DNA of 64,000 nucleotides from Symbiodinium sp. CCMP2592 (GCA_905221615.1 CAJNDT010006125.1:186001-250000); one strand, 5' to 3'. Shown: positions 45,926 through 58,556, counted from the first letter of the stretch. The notes: generated by a model from the sequence alone, not told the origin. A program made the numbers and translations.

Positions 45926-46837
45926 TCACTCGCAGTATCCCTGTACCGCTCTTTGATATTTATACCATGCATTACCATGCTACAAATAACTTTAAACCAT
46001 GTTTCAAACTATGAAGCCCCCTCTACTCTGCATGTTTCATTCAGTCTTGCTTATGCGTGATTGTGACCTGACAACAGCATCGGCTGCACGTGGCCGTTTC
46101 AGAAACACCCGAACCCCCGGTAACCCCGTCAAAAGATACCCAGAACCGAATTCCTCTCGAAACAGCATCCACAGAGCTCACAAACCGCCCTGCAACCTAC
46201 AGCCCTACACACACCCAAATCCTATTAACCTTGAAGCCGTGAACCATGAAACCCTGAAACCTTGAGCCCGAACCCTATCCCAAAAGCCTCCAACCCCGAA
46301 TCCCTAAACCAACGGATACAGTCTGTAAAGAACCAACCCCAACGCTTCCTTGCAGCTGATGGAGTGGTGCAGGACCATTGTGGGGAGGGGGTCAGGTGCA
46401 GGGTTTCGATTTCGGGCGTAGGGTTATTAAGGTTTATACAGATGTGTGTGCGTGCGTGTGCGTGTTTTTTGGTACGGGGTCTATGTTCCCACAGTATTTA
46501 CTGTATAGGATCCCACATAGAGCCGAATTATGCGCGAAATGGTTACATGGATCCGGCGGGCAGGTGGCAGTGAAGGAACCTTCCGAGGGTTGTTCGATGG
46601 CTTTAAAGTTTGATTTCCTGAGCGGTGCGTATCGGTGTCCCGATGTTTAAGATATTGGTAGTTGTGTTTGACAGGCGGGGGTGTTGGCTCAGCTAGGGCT
46701 TAATCTTAGAGGGTTCGAAGATAGTAGGCAGAGGAGGCAACACGGATGTTGTGTAGTGTAGCTCGTGCCGAGCGGACGAAGGGGAATGAGCTTGACAATT
46801 TCGCGGACAAGAGTGGGAATTGACAGCATGAGAAGAG

Positions 46838-47367
46838 ATGCAGCACAGTGGGGAAGCAATCACTGGGAGGAACTTCCGCAAAGGCCTTCTTCCATTATCG
46901 TGCAGCCTGCTCACGTGCAGGCAAACAGAATCGGGGTTGAAGAACAAACCAGGCGATCTCGGACGCTTTGAGACAACTTTTCATGTCCAGTCCGTTGGCA
47001 AGAACAAGCCGGAAGCTGACTCTGAATACTTCAGGACAGAGTCAGACCTGAACGACTGTTGGAAAGATGAAAAATTGTGACGTCCGAACGACTCGTGGGG
47101 AATTTGAAATCAGTGGCCAGAGCATTCTTATCGCAGTTTGGCACGGCGTGCGGCTGGGAGTTTGATAGTATGGCGCGGAGGCCGGTAGAGGGGACTTTGA
47201 GGGAGGGAGACACGAAAGTCAGAAACTACTTTCAGGAGGTGTGCAGAGCTAGACCGAATACCTGTCCGGCAAGAAACGGTGGGTTGACTAGGGAGAAGCA
47301 GCAGGGCAAGGGCTGCCAGAAACAAAGTGAAGAGGGCCAAGAGTTGGGGGTGGGCTTAGTGTTTTGA
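46838..47367 (+). pseudogene. Two overlapping coding-like frames, possible broken gene
   Basis: Frame 1 (to the stop at 47078-47080) ends …GKNKPEADSEYFRTESDLND followed by CWKDEKL. Frame 2 begins at that stop and reads LVGNLKSVARAFLSQFGTAC then GWEFDSMARRPVEGTLREGD. Both look protein-like and meet at one point, which suggests a gene broken by a one- or two-base shift. No domain is recognised. An unrecognised intron is the alternative. Confidence 0.3.
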
Positions 47368-47639
47368 ATAATGCTCCATAGAAAAACACTATAGTATACT
47401 GAAAACCCTGTTCCGCTGCATGAGGGCCCCCCTCCACAACAGAAGAAGATCCAGAAAAGCGACCCATACCAAAAATGAAGCAGCACACCGCCTGCGAATG
47501 CCACCTGTAAGAGTGTAGGGTCGTATCTACTGTTCAAAAGAATGACATGAAGAAGACTTCCCCAAGTTAGTTTCCACGTGACTATAGATCCAATACACAA
47601 AGTTCAGCGACTCGTGCCCCTGAGCCTCGTATCCTACAC

Positions 47640-47835
47640 TCTAAACCTTCCACCCCGGACCTTAAAGCCCCAAGACCCTGCACCCTAAACCCTAAACCTT
47701 AAAACCCCAAAACCCCGCACCCGAAACCCTAGACCTTAAAACCCCAAAACCCTGGACCCTAAACCCTAAACCTTACAAACCCCAAAACCCCGCACCCTAA
47801 ACCCTAAACCTCACAAACCCCAAAACCCTGCAACC
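47640..47835. repeat. Telomere-like tract with a ~60-bp higher-order unit
   Basis: The unit CCCTAAACCCTAAACCTTA…AACCCCAAAACCC recurs about four times, so a second-order repeat is built on CCCTAAA. Confidence 0.8.
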
Positions 47836-48852
47836 TTCGTCCTATAAAGGCCCTCCCCGCTTCCCCACGGCTCTGTTTCTCCAAGGCTCGTCCGCCATGG
47901 GAGTCTGATCTGGCTGCTGGGGCCTTAGTTGGGGGGGGGTTCTTGAAGTATCGCACGGGCCAAAGAAATTTTGCAATTCACTTCTTTTGGTTATCAATTT
48001 AGGGTTTAGGGTTTAAGACCCCAATCATCTTGACCGAGGCCGACATGCGGACTCAAGTGGCAAAAAGGGTTTAGGGTTTAGTGATGTAGAACTATGATTG
48101 AGTATACCCCATATTCCCAGTGTCTAGGAGGCCTAAACCCGAAACCCTTCCGAGTTGCGAGAGCGTAAAGCCCTAAAGTGCAGTGTTTGCGAGACCAGAT
48201 CGCCCCCAAGCTCCAGAAGTTAGAGCGGTTGAGTGCTCCTGTCCTGGGTCTCAGAATGCACTAAAGCCTTTAATAGAGGAGCATGAACCCTAAAAATCTA
48301 CTACTTCTGCAGACCTTGCCAGGCTTGTCCGAGTGTGAGTGTCAAAAAAAATCTACTGTAAGTTCTTTAGGCCTCCGAAGCCCTAAAAATCGCCATAAAA
48401 CCCTAAACCTAAGTGTAAATGCTGAAACTCCGGTGTTTTGGGTCCGGTCACACGAAGGTCCTTGGCATATGGGAGCTTGGCCCAAGGCATGGGGCAGCTG
48501 CAAGATTTCTAGGCTAAGGGTTTAGGGCTCAGAGTTCTTATCAAAAGCTCCTGCTTGAAAAAAGGTTCAGGTGTTGATCACATTTTGAGCTCACGGGGGT
48601 ATGAAACAAATGGTTTCTGTTCTAGTTAAAGCTCAAGGGTTCTATGGTAGGGTATCTTTTTCGAGCTGGCATTTCAGGGAGGGATCGTTCAAAATGGTTC
48701 AGGAATGAGGGCTCAGGATCGTTAGAGCTTCTTAGTTCGCAGGCTACATGGTGCAGGGGTGAGCTGAAGTTTGCATGTATTGAGGCTTGTGAAGGCGAGG
48801 AGCCTCGGAGTAGTGCTAGGTTTGACCCGCATTGCTGTCTCCTGTCCTAGAG

Positions 48853-48949
48853 GGATCCGAGCAATTACCAATGCTATATCGGGGTTCCTTGTTAGACTTA
48901 CTATAGTAGACTATACCCCAAACCGCTATTCCAACTATACAGGCGCCTA
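48853..48949. mobile_element. Family E element
   Basis: GATCCGAGCAATTACCAATGCTATATCGGGGTTCC pairs with TATACCCCAAACCGCTATTCCAACTATACAGGCGCC. Confidence 0.75.
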
Positions 48950-49229
48950 ACGAGTCATTGCATTTGGGTTGGACTTGGCGGTCGGCACGCCCTTGCAATA
49001 CAGCGCACGTATCAACACGCGGCCTACCCTCAAGTCCGAAGCATCAACTACCAGACACCCGCCACGCCAAAAGAAATGCCTCTGAATGCAGACGGATTTA
49101 CAGTTTGGGGGCTCAGTTTCATGTAGGACAGCAGCCGGTACTGCATCGTCTTCGTTCTGCCTGCAGCGCAGCAGCTGCAATCGATTCGCAGGTTTAATAA
49201 AGCATACTATGTAGGTAGGGGGAGAAAAA

Positions 49230-49305
49230 GTTAGTGTATATATATATATATATATATATACGTATAAACACATACATCTGCATGTGTATATATATATATA
49301 TAGAA
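49230..49305. repeat. (TA)n microsatellite pair
   Basis: Two TATATA runs flank CGTATAAACACATACATCTGCATG. The 186-residue open frame that begins in it has no recognisable domain. Confidence 0.85.
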
Positions 49306-50195
49306 GTAATGCTTCCCCCCGCTTATGTGCTTCGCACTTCGATGCCCGACACAGGACTCGGATTGGCAGCGCGGAGCTATACCTGGTTGAGCGCTTGCTG
49401 TCAGCATGAGAACTTGAAGAATAGTGGGCCGGTGGTGACGGTCTTGCTTGGGATTGAAGTGAACAGACTTCTGATTTTTGGGCTTTACCGTAGGTTCAGT
49501 CTGCTTTGGCTGTCGCCCGTTGTTGCGGCTCTCGGATTCAACATGACCCTACCCTCACCCGTTCTCAACACATCGCTACGCAGAAGGTTTTCTTGGCGTC
49601 TGCCAAGAGGCGAGTGGTTGCTAACCCTAGAGATCAGAGGGCGTAAATATTGTGTGCGCCGCTGCAGAAACAACCACAGCATCTCAAAATTACTTCGCGC
49701 CCAAAAAGGTGAGCCGCTCACACTGCGTTTTGCAGTCTTGTTGAACATAAACAAGGTGCTTTTTAACACGAACTCGATAATCGAACATGTTTAAACATGT
49801 CCCTAGGTGTTTAAACATGCACCTTAAGGTTTGTAGACATGATCGGCTGTTTGTTCGCGAATGTTATACACGAGCAAACATATTCATGCTTTACACATGA
49901 ATACACATGCATCGCAGAGAGTTGATGAGAGAAAGACTATGCACGGGTTTGGGATTTCGAGGCTTTGCAGGTAAGGACCTCGGTTTGACTTGATGCGCAA
50001 ACGCCTTGGATTGTCACATGTAGAAGAGCCAAGCCGGTATCAGTATCACGCTCTTGCAGCCCTGAACCCACTCCCTGAACCCGAAACCATCCTGCACCCC
50101 CTGATGTGAGATCCACCTCGGGGGAAACTGCTGCAGTGTGAGGATTCGTGGACCTTGCTGGCTGACCCTGCTGGCTTAAGACCATGACTAAGAAT

Positions 50196-50299
50196 TGGGA
50201 GTTTCCGAAAATTAGGGTACCTTATTCTGGGTTCCTTATAGTAAGGATTCCTATTATATAGGGTACTATATTAGGGTCCCCTATTTTCGGAAACTCCCA
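50196..50299. mobile_element. Introner-like element, family B
   Basis: This is the best-preserved copy, with ends TGGGAGTTTCCGAAAATTAGGGTACC and GTCCCCTATTTTCGGAAACTCCCA. AATTGGGAG on the right repeats GAATTGGGAG on the left. No gene is recognised around it. Confidence 0.85.
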
Positions 50300-50441
50300 A
50301 TTGGGAGAGTTTAGAGCCAGACTGCCCTCCCAGGCGGATCGCGCCGACTTCTGCCGGGACGTTCGGTCTGCCCCAGCAGTGCTAGATGAGACGTTGGAAG
50401 CTCGGTACTGCTGCGTTTCAACTTTGAGGGCATCTGAGATC

Positions 50442-50860
50442 TTAGCGTCCCACGACACCTGCCGCCGACGCCATCACTGTGAATGCCAACGCACAAATTT
50501 GCTCGTCAACTTTATCGTTTTCACTTGTGACACCATCCAATCCACCGCGAACACGGTTGCCACCACGACCTTCTTCGCAGTTATCTCCGTCAAGATTGTC
50601 ATTACGAACACCACTATTAACAGCATCATCATCACCGTCGTCGCTTGAGGGTATGACGAAGTCAAGCAAGACATTGAATCCCGGAGACAAATGCGAAGCA
50701 AGCATGACACTTCTTTCATCGTGATGACGTTGTAACTGAAGGACCGCTTGCCTGCACCATTGCATAAGCCTTCCTTATCTTCGCCATCATGGTCGCTTAC
50801 AGCACCAATCATCATCATGGTGGTCGTCAGTACAATCAAACTTATGACCCGTACTTTCAT
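50442..50860 (-). CDS. Minus-strand low-complexity open stretch
   Basis: Two minus-strand frames are open for over 100 codons: one Asp-rich (SSDDGDDDAVNSGVRNDNLD) and one starting with a signal-peptide-like MKVRVISLIVLTTTMMMIGA. CATCATCA-type simple sequence underlies parts of both, so chance openness is likely. Confidence 0.15.
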
Positions 50861-52178
50861 CTTGCTCTCCGCATCCGAATCGTCGGTTTCGTGTACCGGC
50901 TAGACGTACGAGCGTTGAATATCGAGATTTTCATGTCCTTTGTCCTCCCAACTCCGTCGGGGGTTGTCCATAGCAGTATGGCTTCCAAGCTGAATTGAGC
51001 AAGGTCGTATTCGGAAGGCATCGCAGTCACAGCCTGTACAGCTTACCCCAAAGTAGCTGTCTGTGAATTTGGGGATTGTTGCAACTTTTCTCGGCTTATG
51101 AGGAAGTCTACAGAGATTGCGGGGCGCAGCCTTCCCCTAGGAATCCAAAGGCCGACCGCTACACCCGAAGCTTAGAACGAACATCAAAAGACCAAACGAC
51201 ACACAGCCTCAAACTCTAAAGAAGCAGTTCTAAGCCCTAGGAAGCATAAAAGCCATAACCTGAGAAGTCGCACCTCAGTGATTCCAAACCCCACACCAAA
51301 GCTCCCACAGCCAACGGTTCCTTTCGATTCCTTTGGTTCCGCCAGGAGTTTCGAAAAAGTTTGTAGTGGTTCTTTAAGGGTTCAGTAAGTTCACTCAAAA
51401 AAGGGTTCCACAACAAGGGGCTTCGCGGTTGTAGGGCCTCGAACAGTGGCTCTCATTTCTTTGGACCGCAGGAATTGGAGTGGAGAGAGTTGCGAAACTC
51501 TGAAGCCCACGAAGACACTTACCAGAGCCCCGTCAGGCTCTTATAGAACACCTTCAGAATAAAAAGAAACTGAAGCCCTAAACCAGAAAGGGAACCCTGA
51601 AGCCATGCTCTGGAGCTTTACCGACTCTGTCAAGGCGGCTCCTGTCATGAAGCTCGTATAACGCCGAATAGTACCGTTGCAAAACCCAAGTACGAAGGAC
51701 TACATACCTGAGAGAGTTGCTGGATCTTCCAAGGTCAGCATACCCGCAGACTCCTTTTGACCAGCAGGCTCGATCTCTGTGTGCTTGATGCTTCCAAGTT
51801 AGGGTTCTTTTGAGTTTGGGACTTCGGGCTAGCGGTTTACAGTGTTGTTTTCTTGTGGTGCAAGATTAGGGTCTTGAGCACTCCTGTTGAGACTTAGTTA
51901 GTATAGGATTACGCGCTCCAGCAAGGTCGACGCATTAACGTTATTAATGATAGTGAGGTGTTGGGTAAACGAGGTATTGCCTCACCCCATAACCCGGGAC
52001 CTGAAATTGGCTCTTACCGTAAGCCTAGGGAAAAATACAAACCCGAAAAAGCCCTGTGTCGTGAAGCTTCGCCGGACTGGCCTTTGGCTTGCCAGATTCG
52101 CCTTTGCTTCCCGATGAGGTTCCGTCCTGTAGACAAGCAAGTCTATGGTTGAAGTTTGCATCCGACCATACCCTAATA

Positions 52179-52277
52179 AAGGGGCCCTTAATGAATAGGG
52201 TTTTGCGGGCTCCTTATTATAACTATGATAAAATATACTGCACTCACTTTTCTAATTATTATGGCCCCTATATTGGA
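52179..52277. mobile_element. Family E element, decayed centre
   Basis: AGGGGCCCTTAATGAATAGGG on the left pairs with CTAATTATTATGGCCCCTATATT on the right, and GGGCTCCTTATTATAACTATGATA marks the family core. Confidence 0.65.
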
Positions 52278-52609
52278 TCTTGGAGTTCGGGGCTTAGATA
52301 GGTACTGGCATCCACCTCTACTAAACCCTAATTAAAGCCTCAACTCTGAATCCTGAACCCAAGCCAAGAGCTCGACTGGTTGAGCTCGCAGCTGAAAGCC
52401 CCCAGCACAAAGCCCAGACCCTGCTGTAACAGGCATCTGAAACAACACGAGGGCAGAACCCCAAATTCAAAGATTCGGATATCCGACGCCCTCCCTAAAT
52501 CCGAAACCTTACCTCCGAATTCCTACACCGCAAAATCCCAACACCTTGACACCCCAAACCCTCATTGATTCCGAAACCCTACTTACTAGCTGATAATCTG
52601 GCCCCTTAT

Positions 52610-52650
52610 AGAGCTGAAAGTGTACACTTTTTGAGACTTATGAACTCAGC
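52610..52650. repeat. Partial copy of the 31857 element
   Basis: Only the right arm, GTGTACACTTTTTGAGACTTATGAACTCAGCAA, is present; the left arm is absent or replaced by CCCCTTATAGAGCTG. Confidence 0.65.
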
Positions 52651-52659
52651 AACTAAGCC

Positions 52660-53010
52660 TAACACCCCACAACCCTACACCCTAAACCCCTAAACCCTAA
52701 GTTTTAAACCCGTAAAGCCCTAAACCCCTGAAGCCCGAAACCCCCAAACCCCCAAAGCCTTAAAACCCTAAACCCTAAACCCCAACACACTCCAAACAAA
52801 TCCCGACCAAAGAGCCGACCCACAGGAGGGTGCCGAGGCAAGGGGTGTTCTCCAAGCAGCTCCTCAGCACTTTGTGGCTTCAGCATCGATCTTAGGTTTA
52901 GAGTTTAGGGGTTTAGAGTTTTAGGGTTTAGGGTTTCGAGTTTAGGCTTTAGAGTTCAGGGTTTAGGGTTTTGGGGTTTAGGGTTTAGGGTTTTAGAGTT
53001 TAGGGTTCAG
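52660..53010. repeat. Opposed telomere-like tracts
   Basis: CCCTAAA units (52670-52795) and TTTAGGG units (52890-53005) face each other across about 95 bases, forming a very long imperfect inverted repeat. Confidence 0.75.
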
Positions 53011-53439
53011 GGCTTTCTAATTACACCCAGACCGGGAAGTCTACTTCAGAGGCTCGGTTCGTCTTGGGCTTATGAACATAGGTGTTTTAGTTAACCGGTT
53101 AACCTTCATGTCATACTTACAAGAAGCTTAGGGCTGTAGGGTCTATAGAACCCTAAAGCTTAAACCCTTATAGAACGACTAGGGCGGTGGTTCAAGTTTG
53201 GGATCTGTGGATTTGGGGTTCGAGGCTCGTCGGTGCCGGACGTGGAGTTGTCTTTCGGCCTGAGATTCGAGTCCCTTGTCCGCGAGCTTTAAATTCCTAC
53301 TCAGACTGCCCCTGATGATTTGTTCATGAGGCTACCCTAAACCAGGGGCGCCTGTGTTTGTTCACGTTGTTGTGCGATGTTGCCCGGTGCCCATACTGTA
53401 GAGGTCCGGCACGGTTGACCCGAAATCCGGAAACCGTTC

Positions 53440-53668
53440 CACCCAGGGATACCGGGACGACGACTATTTGCTGAACCTCTTCAGAAGCTGCCCACTAGTG
53501 ACCATCTCAGTTCGTGCTAGCAAGGGTCTGGAGGAATGGATGCCACATCTTCCGTTCGTGCTTCAACTGTCTTTGACATTTATTTGCATACTGCGCCCGA
53601 AAGTGACCAACCTATTGCTGCCAAATCATGAAGCCCTAATCTTCAACAATCTTGCAAGCATTGATTAA
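53440..53668 (+). CDS. Open stretch after AG|G, function unknown
   Basis: After CACCCAG the frame reads GYRDDDYLLNLFRSCPLVTI, then a hydrophobic region (LPFVLQLSLTFICIL), ending at a stop eight bases before a family B element. The first 14 residues look exonic; the rest may be intron read-through. Confidence 0.25.
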
Positions 53669-53675
53669 ATACAGA

Positions 53676-53771
53676 TGGGAGTTTCCAAAAATAAATGATC
53701 CTGATATAAATAGTAGGATCCTTATTATAAGGATCCCAAAATAAGGTACCCCTTGTTTTCGGATTCTCCCA
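53676..53771. mobile_element. Introner-like element, family B
   Basis: The ends are TGGGAGTTTCCAAAAATA and TTGTTTTCGGATTCTCCCA, with the shared inner block TAGTAGGATCCTTATTATAAGGATCC. It follows the open stretch 53440-53668. Confidence 0.8.
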
Positions 53772-54364
53772 GGTGATGATTCGGACTTTGGCTGTCGGGC
53801 TTATGTTGATCGAGTTTGAAAGTCGACGGGGAGAGGTGTTGTAATGGAAAAGGCCTGTGAAGTGAAAGGGGAAACACGCACTAGTTTAGGTGAACTCGCT
53901 ATCTCTCTCTCTCTCTCTGTCTCTCTCTCTCGCTCTATCTATATATGTATATATATATATACATACCATGAGTCTACATATTTACAGCATGCAGATAGGC
54001 ATAGATAGATAGACAAACAGATAGACTGTTGATGTATTCATTCATTTCCATACAGATAAGTACAAAGTCTGTTTCTCTATGTATTGTTACGGATGGACAT
54101 ACCCACACAGAATCGACATATAAGAACATGATGGATATAAGTTGGCAGGCCCTTGACGATGCGATGCCCCTAAACCCGATAAGCCCATGCAGGCCGTAAG
54201 CCTTTTGAGCCGATACAGAACCTAAGCCATATAGACCCAAATAAACCCTAAGCCCTAAAAGCCCCAAGCTCTTCGTCCCTGCTAAGGCGGAGTGAACAAA
54301 GCCATAAGCATACCCAGAGACCTCGTCTGGCTTGTCCGAGTTGCGAGAGCACATAGGCCTTAAG

Positions 54365-54425
54365 CCCAAACGCCTAAACCCTAAACTCTAAACCCTAAAC
54401 CCTAAACCGTGCCCTAAACCCTATA
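54365..54425. repeat. Interstitial telomere-like tract
   Basis: Six CCCTAAA-like units lie in tandem. Confidence 0.7.
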
Positions 54426-54601
54426 CCGCCTTCCGCAGCTGTCCTGGCTTCAATCGCCGCCACTTCAGCAAGGAAGGCACTTGTTGCGCAGTGGTCATGG
54501 TGAGGTTGACCTCAGCCGTGGTTCCTCGACATCTTCGTGGGGGAAGCCTTCAGGGTGTAGGGCTTAAGATCGTTCAAGGCTTAAGGTTTCGGGGGTGTTT
54601 C

Positions 54602-54680
54602 ATAGAGGCTCCATGTTTGTGGTTCATATTTAGAATCCTATAAGGTAATCCCAAAAAGGAACTACTATGGAGCCTATGGG
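54602..54680. mobile_element. Introner-like element, family D, decayed
   Basis: ATAGAGGCTCCATG and GGAACTACTATGGAGCCTAT form the ends, and GGTTCATATTTAGAATCCTATAAGGTAATCCC is the family D centre. Confidence 0.75.
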
Positions 54681-55368
54681 TTTAGGTAGCACAGTGGGCC
54701 CCGAAACCATGTTCTAATTATCAAGGCCCTATATTAGATCCTTCTGGTAGCCCGTAAAGCCCTGCATTACCCATAATAAGGAATATACCATAATTCCCAT
54801 AAGTTTTGGGTCCTTATGGATTCATTTCATCAACAGTAGTTCCGGGCCTCCAAGTCCCGACCCATTCGTATCACACCCCGCGAAGCGCACTCAGACTCGC
54901 GTCGCGCTCTGTAACCGTTTTTTCGGGTGCTCCGGTCCCTGTACAGCCGGACAGGTAAGAAGGTACGGGAGGCTTCATGGGATTTTCGAGTTCTTCCGAA
55001 GAGTTTGTGCGGCTGTGGTAAAAGAGAGTGGAGTTCCCAGGACGGGGGGTCACCCTAAACCGTAAACTCTAAACCTTTAAACCCCAAGCTCTAAACCCTA
55101 AACCGCAAGCTCTACACCCTAAACGGTTTCGGAGCCAATCGCAGCTAGACCACTTCCTGGAAGCAAGATCCTGCAGGAATCGGGATTTTATATAGAAGTC
55201 CTAAACCACCTTGCCATGGGGACCTGAATAATCAGAATAGGGGCCTGGGGTCGATAAAAGCATCTGAAATCAGGAGCCCCCGGCCCGCACCGAAGAAGGA
55301 CTTTTGGGAGTCCCGCACCGCGTGACGCAGCACGGAAGTTATTCTACTGCACTGCAATGAAGCGCCAG

Positions 55369-55462
55369 CACCCATACTATTTTGGGGGTTCCTTATTATG
55401 ATTATAGCAATTAAATATACTGGGCCCCAAAATCTTATTCTAATTTTTTAAGGCCCCTATAG
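55369..55462. mobile_element. Family E element
   Basis: CACCCATACTATTTTGGGGGTTCCTTATTATGATTATAGC pairs with TGGGCCCCAAAATCTTATTC and AAGGCCCCTATAG. The left outer arm (GGGGCC) is missing. Confidence 0.75.
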
Positions 55463-55566
55463 TCGGGTCTTCAGGCTGCAGGGCCTGAAACTCTAATCCC
55501 GAAAGGCTAGATCCCAAACGGTTGACCTTAGTTAAACGTGCGAGTCAGCACTGTAAGGTTCTCCTG

Positions 55567-55673
55567 CAGCTCTCAGTGGCCGTGAAAGCAACCACTTGCG
55601 CGAACTATGACGGCACCAATGCCTCCTACTGCCAGTCGATGAACGACGGTGGTTGTGCCTAGACTATCATGAG
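55567..55673 (+). CDS. Cys-rich candidate last exon, function unknown
   Basis: After CTGCAG the frame reads LSVAVKATTCANYDGTNASY then CQSMNDGGCA and a TAG stop. Three Cys and an NAS sequon suggest a secreted or lumenal module. A second frame just downstream reads CQMQGACVWASYLWACG, also Cys-rich, so the region may hold degenerate repeats of one Cys-rich unit. Confidence 0.3.
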
Positions 55674-56914
55674 TTCGGAAGCGCGCGCAGGGTGCGGCAA
55701 TGGGAACTCACACAGATGCTTACAACAGCCGTGGGGAGATCCTTTGAAGTCCACCCAAAACTATGCACTTAACGCGCTGACAGCTTGCCAAATGCAAGGT
55801 GCATGCGTGTGGGCATCCTACTTGTGGGCTTGCGGTCGGCCGCCTCAGACGTGAGGTGATTTCACCGGAAACACGGTTTAAAGGCCCAACCCTGTAAATA
55901 CTAAAGTCGATCAGCCTTGTTTGAGGTCTCAGCGGAAGCGCCCCAAACTTTACATCTTAGTGAGTTCACAGCCCGTTGCCCTGTGACTGTCGCAAGACCC
56001 CAAATCCACACATTGCCCGAATCCCGTAATTTGAACAACGCTCACCTCTTGGCCTCTGAGCTGCGAGGATAAAAGCCGCCCCAAATTCCCAGTTCAACCA
56101 CATGTTTGCTTAATTGTTTGTGTGAGTACGTAGTTTGAAGATATACCTATAGTACCTATAAGCCCTATACTACCTATACCCTGTGTAAACCTTAGCCACC
56201 TGTAGTCTATCTTCCTGTCTGTTTCAGGAAACTTCGTGCATTAGCCTAGGTCTTTCGATGGTGGAGCGCCGTCAGTTTATCGCTTCCCCTTGTATGATGG
56301 AGTGAGACACACACACACACATCAAAGCTTCAGCTGAGAGCGTGACGACTCACAGGTGGTAAGCGGCTGGACAGCAGCGCTCGTCGGGCCTATTTAGATG
56401 AACACATCCCAGTTTAGCTAAACCTTGTCATTTATTGTATACATGATCTCCCAGACGACCTAAACCCTGAACCCCTAAGCCCTATAAACCCCACACGATT
56501 TCCCGAGGTCAAGGCACGGAGTGTGGTGGAGTGGGGATCACCAGTGTCGGGGACGAGAACACGACCAACACAATGACCACGACTACAAGCAATGATGCCA
56601 GTGCCCAGGTGGCAGACTCCTCGTCTTACAAAAGTTCGGGTGATATCAGAAACCTCTGGCTCCAGGGCGGCAACTCGTTTGATGCAGTAGGACAGGACAG
56701 CATTGGAGTCGTTACGAAGAGTTCTCGAATTGTGCAGGATCCGAAAGTCAAAGACCGAATTTAGACCCCCCAACTATTCCCTGTCTGTACTATACCCCAA
56801 ATACCCACTATATGAGGGCCATAAGGACTCTATTAAAGGGCGCTTGGGGGGCCCTGAAGAGTTTAGGGTTACAGTAAGGCTTTCAGAAACGTTGCTCCGA
56901 GTGGTCAATCTGTG

Positions 56915-56996
56915 AGCCTATAGGACCCTAAATAGTAGGATCCTTACTATACGGGCCCCAAAACAAGGTACCCCTTATCTTCGGAAACTGTCAAAA
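56915..56996. mobile_element. Half of a family B element
   Basis: CCTAAATAGTAGGATCCTTAC and CAAGGTACCCCTTATCTTCGGAAACT match the right part of family B copies; the left terminus is missing. Confidence 0.55.
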
Positions 56997-57926
56997 ACTT
57001 GTTGGGTTTCGTCGGGTTGACTGAATTAGTTTTTCGGTGTGCCCTAAATCAAAGCCGGAACAAGGCATGTTCAGTGCGAGCCGTTGGACGGCTCCAGGAC
57101 TTTGGGCGCTGGCTGGGGCCACGCGGATTGTGATAGGGACTGCGACAGCCGTTTTGACAGGGCGTGGGTGGTTTTCAAACCTGTAGTCGATGAAATCGGC
57201 AATGCTATCTGGCGACATCGGCGTAGTTCCATCAACAGTTGGTGGTTGCTATTCCTTTTAGGAAGGTTGAGGTGCATTCTTCGCGGTCCGGGCGCAGCAT
57301 AATTTCTAACCTGCGCGCACAGAGGTAGTTGTCCACTCGACAGGCAGTCTCAACCTGCGACAGAACGTAGCTCTGCAGCTACCCGAAGACATGATATCTC
57401 TTCACGTTTGCACTGAACAGGAGGATCGTTCTCGAGGTCCTAGGTGTTGTTGTCAGCTTCCACAGCAGGAAGTTCAAGATATCTTGATAAAGTTATTCCA
57501 GGGTTAGTTAAGCAGGGGTGAGAAAGAGACAGCCCAACGAAGGAAAGAGTTTCGGATTTCGGGGTTGGCCATTGCAATGGATGTTCAGGAGGCTGCAGGG
57601 TCGTTTGTGGTGCCGGCTATATAAGTGCATGCACACGTCCGGGCGGTATTTTGCATGAGCTTTATGTAGTCTGTTGGTAGGCTTTGTAGTCTAGGGAGAC
57701 AGAATCAGACAGCCACATAAATCAAGAGGCAGCTTGCAACACTGGTAGGGAGCTGTGGAAATGGTGGATCCTATGTTGAAGAGAAACGCCGACACATATC
57801 GTGCAAAAAGTCATCGTATCCGAGGCAGCTATGCTGAACCACTTTCGCTGAGTTTGCTGGCTGCAAACGCAGGCAACGTGAGGTGGCCTGATAGGAGCCT
57901 GTGCAGGTTTGTGCAGTCAGAGTAAT

Positions 57927-58022
57927 ATAGGGGCCTTAATAATTACCAATGCTATTTCGGGGGTTCCTTACTATAACTTTGGCATAATGGGCCCCAAAAC
58001 CATATTACTAAGGCCCCTATAG
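57927..58022. mobile_element. Family E element, complete
   Basis: ATAGGGGCCTTAATAATTACC on the left is inverted as ACTAAGGCCCCTATAG on the right. The inner GGGGGTTCCTTACTATAACTTTGGCATAATGGGCCCCAAAACC is the family core. This is the best copy for defining family E. Confidence 0.85.
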
Positions 58023-58556
58023 TAGCTTCTGCAGCTGGCCGCTCTGCGCATTTGCCAGCCGTCGAGGCTTGTCAAGGATCCATCACAGAGAGCATTAAGA
58101 ACTTGACTAGGGCTCTACTGGGTGGTGCCAGAGCGTGTATATCAAGTGTATGTACGTATAGTTTTACATAGAGAGAGTGTTTTACCTCAAATTTATTTGT
58201 TTATTGATTACGTGATTTATTCATATTCATAGATGGATAGATCGATAGATAGATAGATAGGTAGATATGAAGAGGGAGAGCGAGCACGAGCGAGAGAGGG
58301 CTTCATAGGGTGCACTATTGCTGGGTGCGGGGTTTGAGGGCGAATCGTGAGACTAGAGAGCTATTGAAACACGGATGCGACAGTCGTTGACGGCAGTGGA
58401 GCTTGCCAGACATTTGACACAAGCTGAATAGGTCACAATTCAAGAGCAACGCTTAGGCTTAGGCTTTCGAGCATCATGTTGCACATCGGCCAGGTCTCGA
58501 ACTGTTGGACCGGGCCTGTGATTTTGTTTTGAGGGTTGAAGACTAAGGACATATAC

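Larger units (their letters stand above)
43203..48852. other. NhaD 3' flank, repeat-rich
   Basis: Apart from the listed elements and open stretches, this holds scattered telomere-like fragments (43810, 44425, 46190-46310) and no recognisable gene. Confidence 0.4.
48950..53439. other. Repeat-rich region without a recognisable gene
   Basis: The listed palindromes, TA repeats and telomere-like tracts account for part of it. ATGTTTAAACATGT-type short palindromes (GTTTAAACATG three times) stand at 49788-49820. The remainder shows nothing I can name. Confidence 0.4.

Noticed and set aside
49234-49794. 186-codon open frame beginning in a TA repeat
   Set aside because: The start is in the microsatellite and the rest shows no motif or family resemblance; openness alone is not enough.
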